Below are positions 35,716-47,837 of a stretch of DNA of 64,000 nucleotides, piece by piece. Each line of letters starts with the position of its first letter. The first letter of the stretch is position 1. The stretch comes from Evernia prunastri (lineage: Eukaryota > Ascomycota > Lecanoromycetes > Lecanorales > Parmeliaceae). The notes below the pieces were generated by a model, which searched no databases, was not told the DNA's origin, and saw only the letters and a list, made by a program, of their open reading frames with translations. A program made the position numbers and the translations under genes. Location: the NCBI GenBank assembly GCA_003184365.1, contig NKYR01000123.1, positions 1-64,000 on the forward strand, written 5' to 3'.

Positions 35716-36176
35716 GCGTCGAGCATGGGTGTTGATGCGAAGGGATGGTTGCGTGTATTCGAGAAAAAAAAGAGAAAAAAATAGGGGGGCATGCATGCAC
35801 TGGGTTGGTTACAAGCAGTTGGCAAATTGGCTCCAACAATCCCACGCCATTCGAACTACCTTTCTACATCAACTCGCTAAGTTATATAGAGCGAACTTGC
35901 TACCTTACCTTACCTTGCTCCTCTCCTCGAATCAACAAATCCCCCGGCCGTGGCATTCATTCATTCCCTTACCGCCATCATCTAAGAACCATTCCGCTTT
36001 CCCCCAAATCATCCACCAAACCACCATCCCATCCCCTCTTCCCCAACAGACACAGACCACCTCGTTCCTGCAGCCTGTGTCTGGTCTGGCTCCTGCGGAA
36101 AACATATCGACTGACCCGCAGTTGGGGGTTATCAGCGCGAGCGGAATCACGCCATTTTTTATTTTCTCCTGAAGGT
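35716..36176. other. 3' spacer
   Basis: Short spacer after the endonuclease with A tracts near 35765-35780. The long overlapping frames here are shadows of the G-rich coding strand. Nothing else is supported. Confidence 0.5.
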
Positions 36177-37178
36177 AAGATGAGATGGAGTGGAGATGGG
36201 ACGATGAGGGGGAGAGGATAGGGGGAGAGGATAGAGGGAGAGGATAGGGGGAGAGGATTGGGAAAGAGGATAAGGGGAGGGTTAGGATAGAGACAGAGGA
36301 TGAGACGAGGACGGGAGGAGAAGATGGGAGGAGAAGATGAATGAATGAATGAATGGGAGAAGATGAATAGAGAAAGAGCGTTGAGAAGAGAGGATAAGAG
36401 GAGATGATGGAAGGAGATGACAAATAAGAAAAGAAGATGAATGAGAAAAGAGGGATAGGAGAAGAGAGCGTGAAGGAAGAGGATGAGGGAATAGATGGAT
36501 GAGAAAAGAAGGATAAGGTAAAGAAAGTGGAGGAAGAGGATGAGGGAGATGGATGAAGAGATGGATGAGAGATATTGTTCTGCTTGGTTGTGGTGCTGCG
36601 GTTTGTGTTTCTTTTGATGACGAGTAGGTTGGTAGGTAGGTAGATAGAGACGTACGGAGGGGTTGATGACCTGACGGATTAGAGAGGGTTCAACTCCGTT
36701 GACGCGGGCTGATTGTTCTTGAGTGGGAGGTGATAGGTTGGGGGTAAGGGTTTCGGTGGGTGGGAGATAGGGTTGGGAGTTGGGAGATGGGAGATGAAAG
36801 ATGAAAGATGAGAGATGAGAGATGAGAGATGAGAGATGAGAGATGAGAGATGAGAGATGAGAGATGAGAGATGGGAGATGAGAGATGAGAGATGAGAGAT
36901 GGGAGATGGGAGATGGGAGATGGGAGATGGTTGGTGGGCAGTTGGATTTGAGATTTGAGGAGTTGGGGGATTGAGAGATGGGAGATGGGAGATGGGAATT
37001 GGGATTTGGGGTTTGGGAATTGAGAGATGGGAATTGGGATTTGGGGTTTGGGAATTGGGATTGAGGATGTTGAGAATTGGGGGTTGGATTTGGGATTGAG
37101 GATGTTGAGATTTGGGGAGGGTTTGGGTTTGGGAGTTGAGATTTGGGATTTGGAATTGAGGATTTGGGGATAAACCAA
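36177..37178. repeat. 1-kb purine-strand minisatellite block
   Basis: The plus strand is almost entirely purine plus T. It starts with GGGGGAGAGGATAG units (36200-36270), passes through GAATGAATGAATG (36338-36356) and becomes a dense array of 7-8-bp GAGATGA/GAGATGG units (about 36785-36930). It then degrades into GGGAATTGGGATTTGG units to 37178. A 162-codon minus-strand frame made only of Ser/Pro/Ile/Leu/His is a product of the repeat, not a gene. Confidence 0.85.
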
Positions 37179-37694
37179 TTGGGGCTTTTACGAGAAATCA
37201 GACGCCCTTCGATTTCTTATCGTTGGGAGCTATGTGTACCTTACGGGAAAGATTGTTACGTTAGGCTTGGGGGGGCCTGTTGGTGGGAAGCGGGGGGACT
37301 GGGTTGAAGTCGAATGCTGCGGATGAGGACTGTTGGGCACGAGCTGCGGTGTGGAGGGTATCTGGTTCTACGTGTGTTTATTAGTTTCATCTGGTTGGAA
37401 AAATTGAAAAAGGTTGGTGGAGAGTCATCCTTGCGATCTGGTAGAGTTGAATCCCCAGTCTCGAGAGGCTGATCGGTTCATTAATGACTGGCTGGAGGGG
37501 TTACTCTAGTCTCGTTGGGATTCTTGCTATCGCTGGATTCGAATTGCAGGTTGAAGTTAAAGCAAGGAAGGGTGCGAGAAAAGTAAGACAAACATAGCTC
37601 TGACGTGACTCGATGCGCGCCGGCCATCCCAGCAGACGATGCCATACCTCCAGCATCCAAGCATAATGTGCTACCCCATTCACATCCCCACCTT
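37179..37694. other. spacer after amidase gene
   Basis: Non-repetitive sequence between the minisatellite and the 3' end of the minus-strand amidase gene. It probably includes that gene's 3' UTR. No gene is seen. Confidence 0.5.
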
Positions 37695-40051
37695 TCAAAC
37701 CCCCATCACCCCCCCGCCCGCGCGCTCCTTCCCCTCCGCATACATCCGCGTCCCGGCCTTCACAGCCCTCAGAACCCCCTTGTCCTCCAGCTCCGACAGC
37801 AGCGCCAGCAACCGCAGGTCCGTCCCCGGCGGGCTCAGCACGGACAGGGAGACGGGCAGGAACATGTCGGCCTCGGTGACGCGCGAGCGGCTCGGGATTT
37901 CCGCGACGGGGACGGTGCAGTCCGGGCACCCGGACAGGTAGCTCAGGCTGTAGGTGGAGAAGGAGGAGAAGATGAGGGGCACGTTGTCCGGCTCGTCGCG
38001 GTAGCTCGGCGTGCCCCAGCTCTGGGGGAAGACGAGCAGCGGGAATTCGTCGTCGGTCGTCTGGGCGAAGACGGTCTCCCGGACCCATTGGGAGAAGACG
38101 CGGGCGGAGTGGACGGCGGTGGCGTGTTGGAGGGGGGTGGTCGAGCGGCCGTAGTCGTGGCGGGCTTTGACGACGGAGTCGATGAAGGGCGAGCGGCCGT
38201 TGTTGGCGGCTTTGAAGTCTGCGATGAAGGGATCGACGGTCTCGCGGACGCAGGAGTGGGTCGTCAGCACGGTGTATATGCTGCCGGTGGCCATGTCCAA
38301 GCTTTCGTCCTGTCCGAGGGGACGGGTTTGACGCCATAATTCATCTAGATTGAATGGGCTCCGCGTGCATTGGAGATGTGACTCCAGCTTTCGAATGGTT
38401 TCCTCGAAGATGTCTTCAGCCTCTGCCGCATAGCCTGGCTCGCCGGGGTAGGGGAACCAACGAAGCGAGTCTTGGGGTTTGGTGGTCTTGGCTCGAATAG
38501 GATACAGAAGCTTGTATTTTACTGGCAGTTTTATCGGGACGGACGGAGGAGGTGAAAATTCCATCAGGCTTATGACGACAGCTTCGACGACGAAAGCAGA
38601 TCGAGCGAATACTCCGATGGTGTCGAGGAGTGACGACACAGAATACATGTCAGCAGTGGAGATGAGGTTGGTGGAAAGTCGTACTCCATATGTGCCACAA
38701 ACACCTGCCGGATGGCGAATGGAGCCCCCGGTGTCAGTTCCAATGGTGAAGTCCAGCCAAGGGTAGGCAGCCGAAGCGACAGCGGAGCCTGCGCTTGAAG
38801 AAGATGGTGACTGGTACGAATCGCCGCGGGGGTTGAAGGGCGCGAGGTAGTCAGTCCTGATAAAGTGAATTAGTATTGGTAATACAGCAATGACCTTAGT
38901 TACGAGCTGCTAAATACAGAGGAGCTTGACTTAAAAAACAGTCGAGTATTTTGTTTACAACTAAAAGGGCTCTTGAGTAGGTGCGTTCATAGTAGCCAAA
39001 TACAAGATCAGAGAGCTTCTTCTGTCATCAGTCTGTTTGTTGTACTTTGGGAGCTTATGCAAGTGTGAAGACGTGAGTATGTTGGAGATCGTCGAGGGAA
39101 ATTCGTACCATTGTAAGGGCGCTACGCCCTCGGCAAATTGAGTTGTCTTGGTCTTGCCCACCAGAATGGCACCTGCGTCTATAAGCCGGTCGATGCATCG
39201 AGCAGAAGTAGATCGGCTGGGATACAGCTTGCGATAGCTGCGATTTCCAAGCCCTGTCTCGAGACCAGCCACATCAATGATATCTTTGACAGCGAAACGT
39301 AACTTTACATCGATCAGCCAAGACGATCCAGAAGATTAGGTTCGAGGGGCAATATACCGCAGCCAAGGGCCGTGTAGGTGTAGATTCTGAGCCAAGTCTT
39401 GAAGGGACAGCTATACGATTCTGATTGAAAATGAGCGAGTGCGTCAGGGTGTGGTCCAATTTGCTCACCCCGATGCTGAGCCAATGAAAAGATTGGAGCC
39501 GAGGGCTGAATGCGAGGGAGCCTCCAATGAAGGCGCTGTAATCATCTTGGTACAATCGCGACACACGGAGAATCTCCCCGGTTGATGGGCGGATTGCATA
39601 AGGACCTGTCGGCAAATGAGTCGACTTTGATGCCAAGGAGACGAGGGTCCCATTTTGCGCAACACATATCCTCGAGTTTTGGGGATTTTGGAGTATGAGG
39701 ACTGAGTTGTTAGCAAACCCTGCTGGCAATCTAATGTCGACCGGTAGTCTCACCTGCGAGAAAGGATGGCGTCCAGACATCGTCACGGAGAGCAAACCTG
39801 GTACAGATAGCAAGAAAGTCTTCCTTGCTGAGCTGGTCTTTTGAAAAATCAATCACCGTGCAGGGAAGAACAGCTCCTTTGTGGCCATTGAAAAGCTCGT
39901 CGGAGCAAGGAAAAGGCTGAAAAGAAATTATATGAGCGGGGGATTGATCAAGACAATATTCGATATCACCAAACGTTAGTACGATTGTAGCACTTCGCCC
40001 TTGAAGCCTGGAATCATTTGTTGTTTGAAGTTTGGGCACATTAATAGGCAT
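37695..40051 (-). CDS. amidase signature enzyme with fungal N-terminal extension
   Basis: Five exons (39754-40051, 39469-39701, 39358-39420, 39109-39302, 37695-38856) give 649 residues in phase. The amidase core begins IAVPSRLGSES, then RFAVKDIIDVAGLETGLGNR (catalytic Lys in VKD), GAILVGKTKTTQFAEG, FNPRGDSYQSPSSSSAGSAV and IGTDTGGSIRHPAGVCGTYG, which carries the cis-Ser and nucleophile Ser of the Ser-Ser-Lys triad. The intron 38857-39108 is unusually long for this window. The first ~180 residues (INVPKLQTTNDSRLQG, GPYAIRP, RLYQDDYSAFIGGS) form an extension found in a subset of fungal amidases. The enzyme should hydrolyse a carboxamide; the substrate is unknown. The start ATG is the first in frame after a GTG-only stretch. 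Confidence 0.88.
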
Positions 40052-42281
40052 CCCACCTCCACGCCTCCACTGTGGTTCGTCCCCTCGCTCGGACACACGT
40101 GTCAGCGTGAGCGTGAGAGGTAAGGGCGCCTCCCTGGTCAGCAGTTGGCACGTGCCTTTTTTCCTTTTTTTTTTTGAGTGCGTTCGATTCTGTATGATTA
40201 GTATTTCTTGGTGTTGCGATAAAACAGCCAGGGATTTGGGAATGTTTGGATGCTTTACTGTAATTCGTATTTGTCGGTGTTATTGTTGAGGGGAAAGTGC
40301 TGAGATGAGGGCGACGGGATATTTAGGTTGGCTCAAAGGTATAAAATGCCTTATCTGATAGGAATGGAGTCCGGCTTGCGGGTGCTATCTTGTCAATGTT
40401 GGGCTAAGAAAGCTTGCACAAGAAGCGCCGAATCCTTCAGGATGCTCTACATCCACCAAGGGAGCAGAACCCGGACTTTGTTCCGGTGGAGGCATCCAAC
40501 AAATTTGAGCCACGTAGCCCGTCAATGCTGAAGATATATTTGCCATTATCATCACAAGTGTCAGAAGTGAATGAATGAATGTACATAAGACGTTGGATCC
40601 TTATGCATGAGCAAGGATGGACAACGGGTTTAAGGAATAAGCAAAAAACGTTGGTTATCGTCCAAAGTATCAAACCAACATGAAGTGAGATGATTCAAGT
40701 TTCAGGTGTGCTTCAGTTGCTTTCTTCAACCCCGGCTATGCACACGTGACCAGCATGATAAGGCATCTGACACGCTAGCAAAACCGGCAACTCGGTGCGA
40801 GTTGCCCCTTCCCACAGCAATCGGATCCACGCCGTAATCTTATCAGATCGTAGGGCTGACCGAAGCCCAACAGTGATATGAATTGTGATGCTGAATCCCA
40901 CATATAAGATAATCCCCTTAATCCACAGATACAACATTGGCGAGAGTTGCGTTGTTTCATCTTGGAAATGATTCAACGGCAAATGCTACTCGAACATGGT
41001 AGATAGGAAAGGTCTGTGTTGGGGTTCTGGGCAGGTGGGGGGGAACGGTCTCAGACAGCGGAGGAGTAATTGCAACCCTGGTGTTGTCAGAAGCCCGGAT
41101 CCTCGGCCATCTGAGCTTATTCGCAGCACTTCATCAAGAGAAATCTGCGAGACTCTTAGCACGCCATCCCGTGGGGCTGAATGATATGAGAGTAAGGTAG
41201 CGCTGGAGGAGGCGACTCCCAGGCTTCGCCAAGATCAAGTTATATGTGTCTAGGTCAAGGTTTGACAACACTTCGATCTATCCGGCTTGTCTTACCCAGA
41301 ATGTTAACTACACTTCCCGATTGACCTGTGGGAAACCATACTAAAATTCATTGCTACCGTACGTTTAGTTTCCCGAACCGCGCTCAATCAGGAAACCATG
41401 AGGCTACACGGAACACGTGAACAGTGGTTCCAGCGTAGCAACATCCGGGCCGCGTGAAAACAGAGGCCTGAATAGGCCCATTCCGATGCCCCAGCGCTAT
41501 CACAACTCCCATGCTTTTGCATAGACTGGTAATATCAGATGAATATACAGGTACGGGTGGGCGAGGCATATAAGCAGTATCGCTCTACAATAGTGAAAAT
41601 CAAATAAGCAGCAAACAATACGGGGGGAATTATGATGACGAACATGGCCGCCTACCGTCTATGTCGGCCGAGTATCGGAGCATGCGACTAGGGCCATGCC
41701 TGAGGCCCACCAATCAATAAGCCCACTGCACCGGGTTTGGAAGATCTTGAGGTGTGAGTGTCGGGGGCTTTGATGTGAGGTGGTATGTACATTTTGGGGG
41801 AAAAGGGTAAAAACATCGGTGGGTACGGAGAAAGGCACGAGCCTTACCGCTATAAATATCTACGATTGAATACTCTAGGACCGTCGCTGGACGCCTGGGA
41901 AAGAAGCAAAGCTAATTGCTGAGACTCTCAAGCTGCCGGGGATCCGGACTACATCATGCACGGCTGCGTTTCTCGTAGAAAATGGTCAAGGTGTCTTTGT
42001 CTACGTAGACGGGGTATTACAGTATAGGTGCTTGTGGATTTTGCGTGCGGAAAGGTCTGAAGACCGACCTACACTGGGGCGAGAGGCGCCTGCGTGCGGC
42101 TCATGACGATTGATATGGCTTGCACCATGGAGATCTGCTGGTCTTATTCAGCTTATTGTTACACGAAGGCACATTAGGATAGTAGTTTGGTTGGCAATCC
42201 CAGGAGAGCAATGAATACACAAACTCCCGGCGTTACGTTTGGGACGCTGTCATAGCTATCCTGTCTATGATCCACAGAACC
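40052..42281. other. 2.2-kb intergenic region
   Basis: Divergent upstream of the amidase gene and downstream of the secreted-protein gene. It has a T/C tract at 40157-40174. No frame above 90 codons has any signal. I see no gene here. Confidence 0.5.
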
Positions 42282-44888
42282 TCATTCTCCTTCCCAAACA
42301 CACTGCGCGGCTGGATAGACTCGCGTGTCCGAGCCCGCACATGCAGTCATCGGTGCGTCCGCACTCACGCACCCTACGCTCGTAGGGCTGGCATCGCAGC
42401 TGAGATAGCCTGGCCCGACAGGCTTCACGTCGCTCGGGCTTGGGATCCACTTGCACGTCGGTCCGGCTGTCCCGGCCGGCTGGAGGCTCGTGATCGTGGC
42501 GGTCGGGTACGGTGTTTCGGTGCTCGGGACCTTGCCGCGGACTACCGTCGACCGTGTGGGGGCGTCGCAGTAGTCCGGACCCGGTCCCCAGCCACGGGCT
42601 ATCTCCCAGACCTCGTCGTAGTATACGAGAAAGGTTCCTGAGGTGACCCCGTTGGGTAAGAACGCTCTTTGCTCGTAGGCTTTCAGGGCGAGGTAGACGG
42701 CGAATGTTGGGCCTGGGGGAGAGGCTGAGCTGGTACTTGGGGCACTTGAGACTGAGCCGGGACTTGGGAATGAGTCGGCGCTTGAGGCTGAGGTGGCACT
42801 TGGTGCGGGACTGGAACTTGGAGCTGAGGTGGCGCTTGAGCCTGGGGTGATGATCGAAACTGGGCAGACTGCTGCGGTGGCGGTCCCGATCTCTTGACGT
42901 TTCCGACGTGCAACGATCTGTTCGTTGGTCGCGCTCCAGGACCCTTGTTCGAGAAGCTCGCCTTCGATCCAGAGTCTCCACATTGCCGTCTGAACACTGT
43001 TGCACGGCATTTGATTGGGGTCGAACTGAAACAGAAATTTACCGTTGGGAGTCCAGTCAATATCCGCCTCGCTGTCTTCATCTGGTGGATCCTCAGGAAC
43101 ATAGACAATCGGTTCCACGGGTACGTTTTGACCAAGGATCTCCTTGAGTTTGCTAGTCATGTCTCTGATTTGGTTGGGATAGAACACGGATCCGGTGTCA
43201 TCTATGGTATCACCAGGTGTTATAATAAACACCTGCGGATTGGTGGCAGGAGCAAGTCGGCCACCGGGGTCTGTGTACTGCGAAAGGCCAGGCATCGCAG
43301 CGGTTCCGTCCCCCGGACCTAATATATCGATGACCGTGGCCGTGAAAAAATCGCTCCCATCCAAGAAGCTTTCACCTTCCCAGAAGTGAGAGCCCCAAAC
43401 AAGCCCTTGAGATATAACAATTACAGAGGTGCAGCCGTACATTCCTTGAACGACCATGTTCACGCTGAGAGCTCGTAGTTCAATTGCGAGAGCGGATGAT
43501 TTACCTCCTACACCTTGGCCTCTAAGGGCTACCTCATTGTTGGCTTCTTCCGCGATCTGTATCTGGCCGTAGAAGAAAGAGTCTAAATTTCCATACCAGG
43601 GTGCATCGTTGACTTCTGGTAGAACACGCTTCTTTATCTTTAAAGGACCCTCATGCGAGAAGGATATCTTCTCCGGAGGTGGTGGAACGCGTCTCTTGAA
43701 CTTTGAAGGCGATGGGTAGGATGAAGGGGGGTCGTTGTTTACGCAAGCGGAGCACGAAAAGGAACACTTTTTCCTAGAGCTCGTCGATGAAGCGATAGAG
43801 GAAGCCGTCGAGGAAGCGGAGCCCCTCGATGCTGTGCCAGAGAAGATCGTTAGGGATGGCGTTCGTGGATCTGGAGATTCTGGATCGGGTTCACCTCCAC
43901 CAGCGGCGCCATCCATAGGCGTATCATCCACAGGCGGAGAAGCGCAACTTTGGATGAGGGGGATTGGAATGCAGGGCAGATGAAAAGGATCTACAATGTC
44001 GCCATTCGGCAGTTTTGGGAACTGAAAGCTTACTCCGGGGGTCGGAGGGTAATTCCAAACAACCACACCTCCGCCGGCACCTCCGCAATGAGCACAGCCC
44101 ACAAGTACAGGCACGATGGTCTCTCGGCCACCAGCCGTGGTCGTCAACCAGGTATTAGAAGTCCAGTTGCTGGTGACCAGCTGAGTTGAAAGATTGGCCG
44201 GGGCTACGGTGTCAGTCGATGTGACGCCGAGAATTCCGTATCCAGTAGTGGCATCGCGAGACGTTAGCGGGACTGACTTAGTTGGGCTAATTGCAATGCT
44301 CTGGACCGGCAAAGTCGTCAGGATTCCATCGACGCTAATTTGTCCTTGGGTCGCAGAAATGGGAATTGACAAAGTATGGTTGGAAATTGTCACGGGAGTG
44401 GCCCCGGGTGTTAGGGTGTTGCTTCCCGAAACGAGGCTTGTGGGATTGCCAGTCAAAGAAACACCACTGACCATGTAGGTTGACAGGGTCACAGTGGAGG
44501 AAGCGGATACAGCAGTAATCGTTGAACCTGGAGCGGGAGTCCCGCTCGTTGTTTGTGGTGACAACGGTGTAGGTGTCCCGTCGATAGCTACGGAGTCGGC
44601 TGATGGTCCAAGGGAGAAAGTATGGTTCGAAATGACAGCTGGCGGTCCACCAGGAAACAGAGTGGCATTTCCAGCGATGAGTCCTGAAGAACCACTGCTG
44701 AATGTTATGTTCTCAAACACATATACCGTTGCGCAACCGATCAGCCGGTAGTTGTTTGTGAAACCTGTGTTGATGACTGCACCTTGGTCATAAGGTATAC
44801 ACTTGGCTGCTGCGGGTGCAGCGCGGTTCTGATGGGCCTGCAGCCAAAGCAGGAGAAGCAGCGTGTTAATCGAGGACAAGAGCGCCAT
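42282..44888 (-). CDS. large secreted protein with adhesin-like repeats and a Cys-x14-His core domain
   Basis: Single frame, 868 residues. The start MALLSSINTLLLLLWLQ followed by AAPAAAKC is a clear signal peptide. Residues ~60-200 contain two or more related units of the type 'SGSNTLTPGATPVTISNHTLSI...VDG', seen in many fungal surface proteins. A Ser-rich Cys cluster (KKCSFSCSACVNN) and dibasic sites (FKRR, KIKKR) suggest Kex2-type processing. The downstream domain reads ALSVNMVVQGMYGCTSVIVI, SQGLVWGSHFWEG, PNQIRDMTSKLKEILG and FDPNQMPCNSVQTAMWRLWI. It recurs in ascomycete secreted proteins of unknown role. The C-terminal 200 residues are Ser/Pro-rich plus a Cys-rich end. There is no obvious GPI signal. 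Confidence 0.8.
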   Translation of the reverse strand: MALLSSINTLLLLLWLQAHQNRAAPAAAKCIPYDQGAVINTGFTNNYRLIGCATVYVFENITFSSGSSGLIAGNATLFPGGPPAVISNHTFSLGPSADSVAIDGTPTPLSPQTTSGTPAPGSTITAVSASSTVTLSTYMVSGVSLTGNPTSLVSGSNTLTPGATPVTISNHTLSIPISATQGQISVDGILTTLPVQSIAISPTKSVPLTSRDATTGYGILGVTSTDTVAPANLSTQLVTSNWTSNTWLTTTAGGRETIVPVLVGCAHCGGAGGGVVVWNYPPTPGVSFQFPKLPNGDIVDPFHLPCIPIPLIQSCASPPVDDTPMDGAAGGGEPDPESPDPRTPSLTIFSGTASRGSASSTASSIASSTSSRKKCSFSCSACVNNDPPSSYPSPSKFKRRVPPPPEKISFSHEGPLKIKKRVLPEVNDAPWYGNLDSFFYGQIQIAEEANNEVALRGQGVGGKSSALAIELRALSVNMVVQGMYGCTSVIVISQGLVWGSHFWEGESFLDGSDFFTATVIDILGPGDGTAAMPGLSQYTDPGGRLAPATNPQVFIITPGDTIDDTGSVFYPNQIRDMTSKLKEILGQNVPVEPIVYVPEDPPDEDSEADIDWTPNGKFLFQFDPNQMPCNSVQTAMWRLWIEGELLEQGSWSATNEQIVARRKRQEIGTATAAVCPVSIITPGSSATSAPSSSPAPSATSASSADSFPSPGSVSSAPSTSSASPPGPTFAVYLALKAYEQRAFLPNGVTSGTFLVYYDEVWEIARGWGPGPDYCDAPTRSTVVRGKVPSTETPYPTATITSLQPAGTAGPTCKWIPSPSDVKPVGPGYLSCDASPTSVGCVSADAPMTACAGSDTRVYPAAQCVWEGE

Positions 44889-46162
44889 GCTCTTTTCAGC
44901 CCGAGACGACGATAGCAACCACAGACTGAGAGCGGCAAGGGCAAATCCGCAGTGACGGCCGTGATGTGATTGTCCATGGCAGGCAGCGCTCCACGACTTT
45001 GTTGTCTTTCTGCGAAGCTTTTTGTTTCAATAGAAAAATTTTACCTTGCCTCGATGCATAGAGCGCTTGCTTTGTTGCAACTGGAAAGGCCGTTGTAGGG
45101 CCGTGATTAAAATTATCGCCAGCTTGGGTTTAACAAGCCTAAAGTTTTCGGCGTCTGATACTTTTACAAAGTCTTCATCGCCGCGATAACAACCCCACGA
45201 GAACGATCAACATTCTACACGTGATACAGAGGACTTATAGTTCGATATATCTGTAGACTCTGATTTCAGTCATAGATGGTTAGTGGTTCAAACGTAACGT
45301 CTCTCTTTGGCAACTGTAGCAGGCTTGCTTCATTGAATAAAATAGAAGATACTCGACTATAGCGCGTTTTTGTTTATTAACAAAAGGTCTGTAAAACCAG
45401 CCAAGACTTCAATCTAATTTTATTTAAAGTTGTATTACATACAATAATATTGATATCAATATTAATACGAAAATCCATACGACGATACGTTGGATCTCCA
45501 ACGCCGAAGACGCTAAAAAGGCGGTTGCTAATCCCACCACGGGAGCTCCAGGGGCAAGAAACTTGTCCCCGATGCCAACACCGGCAATAATAGGTAATTC
45601 GAATGAATGATGGCCAGACCTATCACCGTTTTGGGGACGCTAAGTTCACACCCTTCGGAAAGCGCATCCCCCAGGTGCGATATCCGGGTGTTTTTCGGGT
45701 ATAGCTCGGGGGGGGGGGGAAGGGTATGACCGTCCCGCTCACCGTGCGGCGGCGCACGCAGTACGAGTACAACGTGGATCGCACATATTATTGTTGAAAA
45801 CTCATGCTGAAAGCTCAAGAGCCGTGCTTGTTACCATCGACGGTAGGTAGGCGAAGCGGGATCCTGCGGAAGCACTCGGTACCGCGAGTTACGTGGCTTT
45901 TAGCGTATCCGTTCTGCCACTTCCTTCGCCTGTACGGTCTGTTCCTGTATGGATATGTGACTCTTGTAGGATTCTTGTTTATGCAGCTGTAACTAGTGTC
46001 CTCCTTGGTACTTTAAATCTTCAATAACACCCTTTCGGAAGCCGTATTGTTGGCTTTACGTTTCATATATATTGTGGCTTTAGTCTGTTTTTCACCTTTC
46101 GACGAAGCGTATCACATAAGTCTTGAAAGTCAATAATTAACACCTTTCCACCCTTTATCATC
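44889..46162. other. divergent intergenic region
   Basis: Between the secreted-protein gene (-) and the GMC oxidoreductase gene (+). An AT-rich patch lies at 45411-45475, and a G run lies at 45711-45719. No gene is supported. Confidence 0.5.
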
Positions 46163-47837
46163 ATGGCGTCGGAAAGGCTTTTCGACTACATCATCGTTGG
46201 CGGTGGTCAATCTGGTTGTGTCGTTGCTGCACGTCTGCATGAATCACATCCGTCACTCTCAATTGCTCTCATTGAAGCTGGCCCTGACGAATCTCACAAT
46301 CCTGCCGTCCTCTCCCCTGTCCTGTATCCTACATTACACGGCACACCACTCCAATACAGCTACCAGTCTACCCCACAGCCCCAGATCGAGGGTCGTCGCA
46401 TTGCCAACTGGGGCGGCCGTCTACGTTAGTTCTTCCAAATATTTGCTCCATAGGCTGGCTGTACCATCAAAATGCTAACGAGGTGCTGCAGTTTCCGGCA
46501 GCAGTGCCGTCAACTATGGTGCGTGGACGCGCGGCCACGCCGCCGATTTTGACATGTGGAGCAAGGAGGTTGGAGACCCACGTTGGTCTTACAGTGGCTT
46601 GCTCCCCTATTTCAAAAAGTCCGAGCATTGGCATGACGACAAGGGTGATGCCACTCAACATGGCTTCGCGGGTCCCATACACACTTCCTCTGGTGGTCGG
46701 AACTACCCCCTCCGAGAGCCCATAAAGGAAGCTCTCCTCTCCACCGGCCTTAACTTTAACCCAGACATGAATAGCGGCGACCCTAACGGTGTTGCCCAGC
46801 TAGTCGAGAACTGGCATGAAGCTTCCCGTCAGCACGCTGCTATCTGCTACAACATCAACGTTAGTCACGTTATCACGAACACCGTTGTGCAGCGCGTCCT
46901 CTTCCAGGGCAATAGAGCCACAGGAGTTGAGCTCACTGACGGTCGGTGCCTAACTGCTTCCAAAGAGGTCATCATCAGCTGCGGTGCCCTCCGCACCCCC
47001 CAGCTCCTCATGCTTTCTGGCATCGGACCCAAGTCCGAGCTCTCGAAACACAACATCAAACAGGTCGTCGAATTACCCGTCGGCCAGCACCTACACGATC
47101 ACGGCTCCATAAACATCGTCTGGAAACTAAAAGACCCCGAGAAAGGTTACGCGTTCGGTTCACTAGCCTTCAACAAGCCCGAGCACGCCACCGGCAACCC
47201 AATGGACTGGATGGCAACGGGCGCCGCACCAGACGCAGACCTCCAGAAAGCCGCCAGCGCAGACGGAACAACCTTCGAACCCGGCCCCCGCACCGACTTC
47301 GAGGTCACAGTCATGTACGCCGTCACAGCCGCCGCACCCGTCGAGATGGCCCCCATGGACGGCACCCACATCACCACCGGCGTGCTCTGCCTCTCCCCCA
47401 CTTCCCGCGGGACCGTCACTCTCGCCTCGGACAAAGCGACCGACAACCCCATCATCGACCCGCGCTATTTCACCACCGAGCACGACCGCGCCGTCATGCG
47501 CGCTGCCATGCGTCTCACGCTACGGGCGATGGAATCGGACGGTTTGAAAGAGTACATCGAGGGAGAGACGCCGCCGCCGGGCATGCCACGCATTAGCTCC
47601 GCTTCGTCGGACGCCGAACTCGACAAGCGGGTGAATGCGATTTCCTGGTCGTGGTTCCATGCGGGCGGTACGGCGAGTATGGGCAAGGTTGTTGATAGCC
47701 GGTGCCGCGTGTATGGCGTTGAGGGTCTCCGCGTGGTTGATGCGAGCGTTATGCCGCTGTCGATCACGGCGCATTTGCAGGCGCCTGTGTATGCGGTTGC
47801 GGAGTCGGCGGCTGATCTCATTGCGCAAGGTGTTTGA
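46163..47837 (+). CDS. GMC family FAD-dependent oxidoreductase
   Basis: Two exons (46163-46424, 46492-47837) give 535 residues. The start FDYIIVGGGQSGCVVAARL is the FAD-binding Rossmann motif with the following ALIEAGPDES acidic strand. NWGGRLLSGSSAVNYGAWTR crosses the junction and is the GMC signature 1. SCGALRTPQLLMLSGIGP is signature 2. The C-terminal catalytic region is SWFHAGGTASMGKVVDSRCR (first His) and ITAHLQAPVYAVAE (second His). There is no signal peptide, so it is probably cytosolic or peroxisomal rather than a secreted aryl-alcohol or glucose oxidase. Such enzymes oxidise an alcohol group; the substrate cannot be told. No cluster partner is adjacent. Confidence 0.9.

Noticed and set aside
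36338..36930. CRISPR-like array
   Set aside because: Units are 4-8 bp without spacers, in a eukaryotic genome; simple minisatellite.
36690..37178. 162-codon minus-strand frame
   Set aside because: Translation of the GAGATGA-type minisatellite; no sign of selection as protein.
37605..38339. 244-codon plus-strand frame
   Set aside because: Antisense to the main amidase exon; Gly/Ala/Asp-rich shadow.
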